From NCBI GenBank assembly GCA_001564205.1, contig LKMY01000036.1, forward strand, positions 1-11,626: a stretch of DNA of 11,626 bases, given 5' to 3'. Shown one piece after another: positions 1 to 5,645 of this stretch. The DNA comes from Nanohaloarchaea archaeon PL-Br10_U2g5 (GTDB lineage: Archaea; Halobacteriota; Halobacteria; Halobacteriales; Haloferacaceae). The notes under the pieces are model-generated. The model was given only the letters and a program-made list of their open reading frames with translations, was not told the origin of the DNA and ran no database searches. A program made the position numbers and the translations under genes. Positions within the stretch are counted from its first letter, which is position 1. Each line of letters begins with the position of its first letter.

Positions 1-752
1 GGACTCGCGTCGGCGTCCTCGCGGAAGAGGTACTGTGTCCACTCGCGGTCGCCTTCGACGCCCCAGTCGCCGAGGTCGGCGTGCGGACAGACGCCGTCGT
101 AGTCGCCCATCCGCTCGCGTATCGTCTCGCGGGCGCGCTGGCCCGCTTCGGTGTCGGCGGTGAGCCCCTCGAAGACGGCCCGCGGTTGGAACGTGATCTC
201 CAATCCGACCGGCGAGTACCGGCTCATACGCTCGTCGTAAAAAGGCGCCCGCGACGTCGGAAACAGCGGCTCGCCGCCGAAACAGAACTCCCAGCGGGAG
301 TCGTCGGGATCCGTGGGAATCTCGTCGGGCCACGGCTCCGGGTCGTGAACGTGGAGGAATTCGAGTACGTGCCACAGCCGTTCGTGATACCGCGCCTCGC
401 CGGGCGCCACATCGGCGTCGACAGCGGGTTCACCGCCGGGCGGACGGAAGAACACGGCGAGCGGTGCGCGCTCGGCGTGGTCCGGGTACACGCGAAGGTA
501 CTCCAAGAGCGTGTCGCGGAGGCGGAGCAGCGCGGCCGGATCGGTCGTCGACTCGCAGGCGGCGTACAGCAGCTCCCCGTTCTGCTCGACTTCGATCCCG
601 AAGTAGCAAGGAAACGGCGAGCCGTCGCGCTCGCCGAGCATCGACTCTCGAAAGGTTCGATAATGCTGTTGTAGCCAGTCGGGGGCGTCGTCGACCCGGT
701 CGCGGAGGGTCTCCTGATCTAACAGCACGCCCTCGGTTCCGGGCTCGTTCAT
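1..752 (-). CDS. YqcI/YcgG family protein (3' end cut by window edge)
   Basis: The reading frame opens with ATG at 752 on the minus strand and runs without a stop to base 1, giving about 250 residues. The protein starts MNEPGTEGVLLDQETL and carries a FPCYFGIE stretch near residues 47-54. This is followed by a leucine-rich helix (ALLRLRDTLLEYLRVYP), an aromatic-rich middle (RYHERLWHVLEFLHVHD) and, later, MSRYSPVGLEITFQPR. This pattern matches the YqcI/YcgG family, a family of unknown biochemical function found in bacteria and haloarchaea. The family is usually about 240-260 residues, so probably only a few C-terminal residues are missing. An AAATTA box lies 25 nt upstream of the ATG, so it is probably transcribed alone and leaderless. 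The neighbouring downstream gene is outside the window, and nothing here suggests a role. The family call is from recalled motif similarity. Confidence 0.8.
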   Translation of the reverse strand, partial: MNEPGTEGVLLDQETLRDRVDDAPDWLQQHYRTFRESMLGERDGSPFPCYFGIEVEQNGELLYAACESTTDPAALLRLRDTLLEYLRVYPDHAERAPLAVFFRPPGGEPAVDADVAPGEARYHERLWHVLEFLHVHDPEPWPDEIPTDPDDSRWEFCFGGEPLFPTSRAPFYDERMSRYSPVGLEITFQPRAVFEGLTADTEAGQRARETIRERMGDYDGVCPHADLGDWGVEGDREWTQYLFREDADAS

Positions 753-774
753 ACGTTCGATACGCGTCAGGCGG

Positions 775-780
775 TAATTT
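775..780 (-). promoter_or_regulatory. Putative TATA box of the YqcI/YcgG gene
   Basis: The minus-strand hexamer AAATTA is centred about 25 nt before the ATG at 752, with an A-rich BRE-like CGAAAG just upstream. The spacing fits a leaderless haloarchaeal transcript. The surrounding 753-879 gap shows no other convincing gene or RNA. Confidence 0.45.
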
Positions 781-879
781 GGCTTTCGACGAGACCAGCG
801 TCGTGAGAACGAGCGGTGTCGTTGAAACTGTTCGATCGTGAGAGAGCCCCCGTGCTGAATAGGAGCTGCAGATCGAAAC

Positions 880-1434
880 TCAGTCGAGTTCGACCGCTCG
901 ATCGGCCCACGTTCGGAGACGCTGAAGCGCTTTTCGCTCCCGTCGTGACACCGCGTCGTTGCTCCCGAACTCGTCTCCCTCGTAAGCGTTGACCACGACG
1001 CAGTCTGCGCCGTCACAGTATTCGAGAAAGCGCGTGAGTTCGCCGACTTCATGCTGGAAAGCGATGGTTGCATCGTTGATGAAGACGGCTTGTGGATCCG
1101 GCGGCGCGGCGTCGAGCCACCGGTTCGCTTGCGCGGCGTTCTCTCGGGCGAGGGCACGGACCTCAGCCGCCGTCTGTCCCTGGGAGCGTGGCGCGTTGGC
1201 GTCGACGGTAGCAGTCCAGACGTCATCGGGTATCTGAGTGAACCGGTCCAGTCGACCGCCGATAACGCGGTCGTTTCGCTCTAACTCGGGACCGAACTCG
1301 AAGACGACCGTTTCACACGGGTCGTGATCGCCGAGCCACTCTGCAAGGGCCTGTGCAGTCGCCGTCGTTTTGCCGGCCCCTGACACCCCGACGATCAGCG
1401 TCGACCCGGTTAGGGGAAACGGGAGGTCGGTCAT
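880..1434 (-). CDS. Small P-loop NTPase, coupled to the NRAMP-like transporter gene
   Basis: This 184-residue soluble protein has a clear Walker A motif, GVSGAGKT at residues 16-23, with catalytic Lys22. A hydrophobic strand ending in Asp (AVFIND, Asp121) is a likely Walker B. A further strand, CVVVNAYEGDEFGSNDAVSRRE (about 145-166), precedes an Arg-rich C-terminal helix. It binds and probably hydrolyses ATP or GTP, or phosphorylates a small molecule. No TKxD-type GTPase specificity motif is evident, and I cannot name a subfamily. The ATG at 1434 overlaps the stop of the transporter gene in an ATGA arrangement, so the two are co-transcribed and probably translationally coupled. That suggests the NTPase regulates or serves the transporter. 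It is not an ABC ATPase: there is no LSGGQ signature and the protein is too short. Alternative readings are a nucleotide-kinase-like enzyme or a stand-alone regulatory ATPase. Confidence 0.85.
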   Translation of the reverse strand: MTDLPFPLTGSTLIVGVSGAGKTTATAQALAEWLGDHDPCETVVFEFGPELERNDRVIGGRLDRFTQIPDDVWTATVDANAPRSQGQTAAEVRALARENAAQANRWLDAAPPDPQAVFINDATIAFQHEVGELTRFLEYCDGADCVVVNAYEGDEFGSNDAVSRRERKALQRLRTWADRAVELD

Positions 1435-2756
1435 GCGAGCGAGGTCTCCTCTCGGACGTAGTTGAAGAACAGAACGACTGTCGCGGCTCCGAGCACGAGC
1501 CCGAATGCGAGGACGGCGCCTGAGAGCGCGTCGACACCGCCTCCGAGCTGCTCTCGGACGAAGTTCGCTGCGAGCGTCCCGGAGATGACCAGCAAGGCGA
1601 GCCCGCCGAGGTTCGCGAGCGTGGAGGCCGGCTCGGAAACGGCGTCGCTGTTGAGCAGATACAGCACGATTGCGATGGCAAACGGCGTCCCTACGGTTCC
1701 CAATGCGAGGACGAGCACGAGCTGTCCGATGACCTCGCCACCGATGAACGCCCCGACGCCGGAGACCAGCGCGAACGCGGCAAGCAGGCCGCGGTATCGC
1801 GCGTCTTCCACGGAGGTCCCCCAGCCGAGCTTATCAGCGAGGAGAAACGGTGGCACGATCGTGTTCCCGCCGAGGGTGGAGACGGCGGCCCCACCGAGGC
1901 CGAGGAGAAACAGCAGCCGGGCGTTTTCGCCGACCAGCGGGCCCAGCGCCGCCGCGGCCCCTACGGTCGTCAATCCCGGGTCCGAGAGAACGCTCGCTGC
2001 CACGAGAAAGATCGCGACGCTATAGATGCCGAACGCTACCAGCATCGAAATGCCGACGTCGAAGGTGGCGAGTCCGTAGTCGCGGGCGGTCCAGCCTCGG
2101 GCCCGCATCGTGTACGAGTGCATCGTGATAAGCGTGATGTGGACTGCACCGCCGAGAACCCCCGCTGCGATCAGCGCGCCGCCGATGGGCAACGAGGGGA
2201 CGAGACCGCTTGCGGCCGTGCCGTAATCGACCGGAACGACCAGCAACGAGGCGACAAACGCGAGGACGACGGCCGTCACGAGCAGTTTTGCGAGGAGCTC
2301 GACGAACCGGTAGCCACGCCCGGCGAGCCCGATTGCGAGGACGACGGCCCAGATCAACCCCCATATCCGGGCATCAACACCGGTGAGTGCCGCAGAGACC
2401 GATGCGGCGGTGTTCATAATCACGAGCTGTGCGACCCCGGCGGCGATGACCACGTCGGCGACGAGAATCCACGCCCACGTCTCGCCGACGTGGTCCTCGA
2501 CGACACCCACGATGCCGCGTTCCGTGAGGAGGCCGAGTCGCATCGCGAGATACTGTGCGAACGCGCCTGCCACCGCCGAGAGGACGACCACCCAGAGAAG
2601 GGCGTAGTTGAAACTCGCGCCGGCAGCGATCAGGCTGGCCATCGTCGCCGGGCCGGCGGCGATCGCGCCCGCCACCCAGGACGGGCCCATATTACTGAGG
2701 TACTCACGAACCGTGCCGCCGGTTACCGCGGACACGTTCGTCGTGGTATCAGTCAT
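1431..2756 (-). CDS. NRAMP-fold (divalent-metal-transporter-like) membrane protein with atypical substrate site
   Basis: This 441-residue, very hydrophobic protein has about eleven predicted membrane helices. The N-terminal region (GPSWVAGAIAAGPATMASL, then ASFNYALLWVVVLS, about residues 24-60) aligns with helix 1 and 2 of NRAMP transporters. The canonical DPGN metal-binding motif is replaced by GPAT (35-38). In helix 6 the usual MPHN segment is replaced by HITLITMHS (206-214), so both canonical metal-coordinating elements are absent. The protein belongs to the LeuT/APC-type fold, but its substrate need not be Mn or Fe. I chose the ATG at 2756. An in-frame TTG at 2825 would add 23 Arg-rich residues unlike the rest of the protein. 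The gene overlaps the downstream NTPase gene by 4 bp. It could import Mg or another cation, or an organic solute. It is not assignable further from sequence alone. Confidence 0.85.
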   Translation of the reverse strand: MTDTTTNVSAVTGGTVREYLSNMGPSWVAGAIAAGPATMASLIAAGASFNYALLWVVVLSAVAGAFAQYLAMRLGLLTERGIVGVVEDHVGETWAWILVADVVIAAGVAQLVIMNTAASVSAALTGVDARIWGLIWAVVLAIGLAGRGYRFVELLAKLLVTAVVLAFVASLLVVPVDYGTAASGLVPSLPIGGALIAAGVLGGAVHITLITMHSYTMRARGWTARDYGLATFDVGISMLVAFGIYSVAIFLVAASVLSDPGLTTVGAAAALGPLVGENARLLFLLGLGGAAVSTLGGNTIVPPFLLADKLGWGTSVEDARYRGLLAAFALVSGVGAFIGGEVIGQLVLVLALGTVGTPFAIAIVLYLLNSDAVSEPASTLANLGGLALLVISGTLAANFVREQLGGGVDALSGAVLAFGLVLGAATVVLFFNYVREETSLA

Positions 2757-2870
2757 GAACCGGGGTAGCGATCCGATTCGTCTGGTACACTGTCCCGTTC
2801 GGGATCCGGTCGTCGGGTTCGACAACTTGGGAGCGTCCGACGATGATCCGTCGAGTGGGATCTACGACCC

Positions 2871-2876
2871 TTAAAA
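2871..2876 (-). promoter_or_regulatory. Candidate TATA box for the NRAMP-like/NTPase operon
   Basis: The minus-strand TTTTAA would place transcription start near 2846, leaving a leader of roughly 90 nt before the ATG at 2756. The stronger AT-rich element at 2914-2923 could also serve this strand. The choice between them is open. Confidence 0.35.
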
Positions 2877-2913
2877 CATCGGTAAGGAACACATCTAGCA
2901 GCTATTTCTGGGG

Positions 2914-2923
2914 TATAATATAA
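2914..2923 (+). promoter_or_regulatory. Strong TATA-like element in the divergent intergenic region
   Basis: TATAATATAA is the most AT-rich element in the intergenic region between the NRAMP-like gene and the small membrane protein (2757-3051). On the plus strand it would start transcription near 2946, exactly at an in-frame GTG (2947) of the small membrane-protein frame. It could equally act on the minus strand because it is nearly symmetrical. The rest of this gap shows no other gene that I can support. Confidence 0.5.
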
Positions 2924-3051
2924 CTTGGTGATACAACACCGTCATAGTGCCTGGCGGTCGCGTCGCTAACCGAGGCGTGCAGCGGGGCAGCTCCATCGAA
3001 GAGGACGGCGTCGGTCGGCGCCGTTATCTGTGTCGAATTCGTACTCCGGAC

Positions 3052-3213
3052 GTGAACTGGACCGCAGTGCTACACGCGGCTGCGACCGTCGTCGCCGTCG
3101 TCGGAGTGTTCGTGTTCGAACAGCCGGTCACAGTCGGACTGCTCGTGGTGGCAGCCGGGCTGTTCATCGGTGGGATCGTACTCGCTCGCCGAGATGAGGA
3201 ACCGGGAGCGTAG
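3052..3213 (+). CDS. Small two-helix membrane protein
   Basis: The 53-residue product has two hydrophobic stretches, AVLHAAATVVAVVGVFVF (about 5-22) and TVGLLVVAAGLFIGGIVLA (about 27-45). They are separated by a short EQP turn, and the protein ends in a charged RRDEEPGA tail. It is a predicted helical hairpin in the membrane, function unknown. I chose the GTG at 3052. A TTATCT box sits about 26 nt upstream, and GC at third codon positions is higher from here on. The alternative GTG at 2947 adds 35 Arg- and Gly-rich residues with weaker codon bias, although it lies 28 nt after a strong TATA element. The gene is upstream of doeA in the same direction, but doeA has its own promoter, so co-expression is not required. 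Small proteins of this kind are common in haloarchaea and rarely characterised. Confidence 0.6.
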   Translation: MNWTAVLHAAATVVAVVGVFVFEQPVTVGLLVVAAGLFIGGIVLARRDEEPGA

Positions 3214-3256
3214 CGCCGACTGCCTGAGTCAGCCGGTGCAAAAATAAACGAATTCC

Positions 3257-3271
3257 GTACACTGAGTACAC
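3257..3271 (+). promoter_or_regulatory. Repeated GTACAC words upstream of the doeA TATA box (possible operator)
   Basis: GTACAC occurs twice as a direct repeat (3257-3262 and 3266-3271) with a 3-nt spacer, just before the BRE/TATA region of doeA. The segment 3257-3269 is also a 13-bp palindrome with one mismatched pair. Related words (GTGTAC, GAGTACAC, CGAAATAC) occur upstream of the amidohydrolase gene, suggesting a common regulator. This is inference from a few short matches. Confidence 0.35.
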
Positions 3272-3282
3272 GAAATACTTTA
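3271..3282 (+). promoter_or_regulatory. Putative BRE/TATA element of doeA
   Basis: A purine/A-rich CGAAA followed by TACTTTA forms a haloarchaeal-style promoter. It predicts a transcript starting near 3305, with a leader of about 15 nt before the ATG at 3320. No Shine-Dalgarno sequence is evident. Confidence 0.5.
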
Positions 3283-3319
3283 CTTCTATCTGCGAGTGGG
3301 TAGCGGTAGAGTCCAGATA

Positions 3320-4498
3320 ATGCCAGGCAACGTGTTCCCACAGTCGGAGTACGAACGGCGAGTCGAGCGGACCAAACAGCGGCTCCACGAGCGCGACCTC
3401 GACGCGGTCGTCGTCTCGGATCCCGCAAATATGAACTACCTCGCCGGCTACGACGGCTGGTCTTTTTACGTGCATCAGGCGGTGATCGTCACCCGCGATC
3501 ACGCCGAGCCGGTCTGGGTCGGGCGCGATATGGATATAAACGGCGCGCGGGCGACGACGTGGCTCTCCGAGCCGAACATGCGGGCGTACAGCGACGACCA
3601 CGTCCAGTCGCCACACGACCTCCATCCGATGGATTTCGTCGCGAACGTTCTGGAGGATCTCGACGTTGACGACGGGCGCGTCGGCCTCGAGATGGACGCT
3701 TCCTACTTCACGGCGAAGTCGTACACTCGCCTCCAGTCGAAGCTTCCGGACGCCGAGTTCGTCGATACGACGCTGCTCGTCAACTGGCTCCGCGTCCGGA
3801 AATCGGACCGAGAGATCGCGTATATGGAGGAGGCGGCGCGGATCTCCGAAGAGGCGATGCTCGCCGGGCTCGACGCCATCGAAGCCGGCGTCCCCGAGTA
3901 CGAGGTCGCCGCAGAGATCTACGACCGACTGATCCGCGGAACCGACGAGTACGGCGGCGACTACCCAGCGATCGTGCCGCTCATGCCCTCCGGCGACCAC
4001 ACCGGAACGCCCCACCTCACCTGGACCGATCGGGAGTTCGAGGAGGGCGATCCGGTCCTCATCGAGCTGTCCGGGTGTCGGCATCGGTACCACTCGCCGC
4101 TCGCGCGGACGGCGTTCGTGGGCGACCCGCCGGACGCCGTCGAGCGAACGACCGAGATCGTTGCCGAGGGGATCGACGCTGCGCTGGACGCGATCGAACC
4201 GGGCGTCACCTGCGAGACGGTCGAGCAGGCGTGGCGTGAGACGATCGCGCAGTACGGCGTCGAAAAAGAGGACCGAATCGGCTACTCGGTGGGGCTCGGC
4301 TACCCGCCGGATTGGGGCGAACACACCGCCAGCATCCGCCCGGGCGACGAAACCGTCCTCGAAGAAGGAATGACGTTCCACATGATCCCCGGGCTCTGGG
4401 AAGACGAGTTCGGGGTCGAACTCAGCGAGACGTTCCGCGTCACGTCCACCGGCGTCGAGACGCTCGCTGACTTCCCGCGCGAGCTGTTCACGGTCTAG
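3320..4498 (+). CDS. doeA: Ectoine hydrolase (DoeA/EutD type, M24 fold)
   Basis: The 392-residue protein matches bacterial DoeA/EutD, which opens the ectoine ring to N-acetyl-2,4-diaminobutyrate in the cytoplasm. Family-typical blocks are visible in order: DPANMNYLAGYDGWSFYVHQ (34-53), HVQSPHDLHPMD (94-105), GGDYPAIVPLMPSG (212-225), IELSGCRHRYHSPLART (248-264) and GYSVGLGYPPDWGEHTASI (321-339). In ordinary M24 peptidases the fifth-block region carries two metal-binding Asp residues. Here they are Glu249 and Pro260, as in the metal-free ectoine hydrolases, where the Glu acts as the catalytic residue. The length agrees with the family (about 390-400). I start at ATG 3320 because MPGNVFPQSEYERR matches the usual N terminus. 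An in-frame GTG at 3296 lies too close to the TATA box. The gene converges on the dehydrogenase gene with 36 bp between stops. A generic Xaa-Pro peptidase is the less likely alternative. Confidence 0.9.
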   Translation: MPGNVFPQSEYERRVERTKQRLHERDLDAVVVSDPANMNYLAGYDGWSFYVHQAVIVTRDHAEPVWVGRDMDINGARATTWLSEPNMRAYSDDHVQSPHDLHPMDFVANVLEDLDVDDGRVGLEMDASYFTAKSYTRLQSKLPDAEFVDTTLLVNWLRVRKSDREIAYMEEAARISEEAMLAGLDAIEAGVPEYEVAAEIYDRLIRGTDEYGGDYPAIVPLMPSGDHTGTPHLTWTDREFEEGDPVLIELSGCRHRYHSPLARTAFVGDPPDAVERTTEIVAEGIDAALDAIEPGVTCETVEQAWRETIAQYGVEKEDRIGYSVGLGYPPDWGEHTASIRPGDETVLEEGMTFHMIPGLWEDEFGVELSETFRVTSTGVETLADFPRELFTV

Positions 4499-4534
4499 CT
4501 CGACCGACGAATCCGCGATTAACTCGGCCCCTGG

Positions 4535-5521
4535 CTACGTGTCCGCCTCAGCCGGAGCGCGAACGAGGTTCCGGAGCGCTCCGACGTCCCGACCGTCGTC
4601 GAGCGCGGCGACGTTGTCCGCGACGATCTCGGCGAGCCGATCCCAGTGCTTCGGCGTGTGTCCGCCCGTATGCGGCGTGATAAGGCAGTTCTCCAACTCC
4701 CACAGCGGATGCTCCGCAGGGAGTGGCTCTGGGTCGGTCACGTCCAATGCGGCTCCCCGGATCCCGCTGGACTGGAGCGACGAGACCAGCGCGTCGGTGT
4801 CGACGATCCCTCCGCGAGCAGCGTTGACGACGACGGCTTGTGGCGGCAGGGTCGCTAGCTCTTCCGTTCCGATCAGCCCTCGCGTGAGGTCGTTGAGCGG
4901 GCACGCGACGACGACGTAGTCGCTCCGAGCGAGCGCGTCGTGGATCGCGTCAGTCTCGAAGCCAACCACTTCGTCGGTCGGTCCGCCTTTCGAAGGCGTG
5001 TAGCGAACGCCGATTGTCTCCACGTCGAACCCGTCGAGCCGCTCGACGACGTGCTGGCCGATGGAGCCGAGCCCGATGACGGTGACCGTGCTCCCCGCGA
5101 GTTCGAACGATTGGAAGTGACGCCACTCCGCGTTCGATTTGCGCCGCCATCCCTCGTGGAGCCGCCGAGCGAAGACGAGCATGTTGCCGATCGTCTGTTC
5201 GGCGATCCCCGGCGCGTGGATGCCGCCGGCGTTGGTGACGGCGACGCCGCGATCGGCGAGCGCCTCCACCGGGACGTGATCGGTCCCGGCAAAGGTACAC
5301 GCGAACAGCTCTAGGCGGTCCGCGTCGGCGATGCGGTCCTCCGCAACGGTGATCCCGGTGACGACACGAGCCCGAGGAACGAGTTCGCGCTCGGCGGCGG
5401 GGGTTCGCGCGAGGGCCACCTCGTGGTCCGGAAGGCGCTCGCGAAGCGTCTCGGTGTACGATTCCATCGACAGTCCTTCGGTCCCCTCACGGAGAACAAC
5501 GATATCGGGCTGGTCGCTCAT
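4535..5521 (-). CDS. D-isomer-specific 2-hydroxyacid dehydrogenase
   Basis: The 328-residue protein has the two-domain architecture of the D-2-hydroxyacid dehydrogenase family, which reversibly reduces 2-oxoacids to D-2-hydroxyacids with NAD(P)H. Visible elements are the Rossmann loop GLGSIG (150-155) and the catalytic triad: Arg236 in NAARGGIVD, Glu265 in DVTDPEPLP, and His284 in ITPHTGG. The second Rossmann strand ends in VRYTPSK (172-178), with Arg and Ser/Lys where NAD enzymes carry an acidic residue, suggesting an NADP(H) preference. The substrate is unknown. The gene lies between doeA and the amidohydrolase gene, is divergent from the latter, and shares its palindrome-bearing promoter region. 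This suggests a role linked to the ectoine cassette, perhaps reducing a 2-oxoacid made from a diaminobutyrate derivative. That link is inference, since no such enzyme belongs to the known ectoine pathway. A TTATCT box about 28 nt upstream of the ATG supports the start. Confidence 0.9.
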   Translation of the reverse strand: MSDQPDIVVLREGTEGLSMESYTETLRERLPDHEVALARTPAAERELVPRARVVTGITVAEDRIADADRLELFACTFAGTDHVPVEALADRGVAVTNAGGIHAPGIAEQTIGNMLVFARRLHEGWRRKSNAEWRHFQSFELAGSTVTVIGLGSIGQHVVERLDGFDVETIGVRYTPSKGGPTDEVVGFETDAIHDALARSDYVVVACPLNDLTRGLIGTEELATLPPQAVVVNAARGGIVDTDALVSSLQSSGIRGAALDVTDPEPLPAEHPLWELENCLITPHTGGHTPKHWDRLAEIVADNVAALDDGRDVGALRNLVRAPAEADT

Positions 5522-5546
5522 GCGTGGATACGCCGCCGTGTGGCGG

Positions 5547-5552
5547 AGATAA
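5547..5552 (-). promoter_or_regulatory. Putative TATA box of the D-2-hydroxyacid dehydrogenase gene
   Basis: Minus-strand TTATCT is centred 28 nt before the ATG at 5521, consistent with a leaderless transcript. The same hexamer sits at the equivalent distance before the small membrane-protein start. Confidence 0.45.
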
Positions 5553-5596
5553 TCGAGCGTTCGCCGGTCCGGTACTTACCTTTTTTGTAGTCGAAA

Positions 5597-5613
5597 TACA
5601 CGATCATCGTGTA
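5597..5613. promoter_or_regulatory. Perfect 17-bp palindrome, probable operator
   Basis: TACACGATCATCGTGTA is an exact inverted repeat with 8-bp arms around one central C. It ends 2 bp before the CTTAAG box of the amidohydrolase gene, where the transcription factor B element should be, and about 45 bp upstream of the dehydrogenase TATA box. The length and symmetry suit a dimeric helix-turn-helix regulator. In Halomonas elongata the doe genes are controlled by the Lrp/AsnC-type DoeX, so an Lrp-like regulator is a reasonable guess. No regulator gene is present in the window. Confidence 0.7.
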
Positions 5614-5615
5614 CG

Positions 5616-5621
5616 CTTAAG
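5616..5621 (+). promoter_or_regulatory. Putative TATA box of the amidohydrolase gene
   Basis: CTTAAG is centred about 27 nt before the ATG at 5646, giving a leaderless transcript. It adjoins the 17-bp palindrome, so a bound regulator would either block or assist promoter recognition. Confidence 0.45.
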
Positions 5622-5645
5622 TCCGTCCGGGGGTCACGAGTACAC

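Noticed and set aside
81..674. Long plus-strand open frame opposite the YqcI/YcgG gene
   Set aside because: It is antisense to a gene with clear family motifs. Its product is Arg-rich and lacks any recognisable domain, which is typical of shadow frames in GC-rich DNA.
2757..2825. N-terminal extension of the NRAMP-like protein from a TTG codon
   Set aside because: The 23 extra residues are Arg-rich, the start codon is poor, and the ATG at 2756 gives the usual short N-terminal tail before helix 1.
3234..3254. A-rich stretch after the small membrane-protein gene as a terminator
   Set aside because: The tract is A-rich on the coding strand, so its RNA would not have a U-tract, and there is no strong stem before it.
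3164..4381. A 405-codon minus-strand open frame opposite doeA
   Set aside because: The translation is Arg/Val/Leu-rich with no motifs, and it fully overlaps the well-supported ectoine hydrolase. It is a by-product of codon bias.
5580..5590. T-tract between the divergent genes as a terminator
   Set aside because: Both flanking genes start here and run away from the site, so no transcript would be expected to end there.
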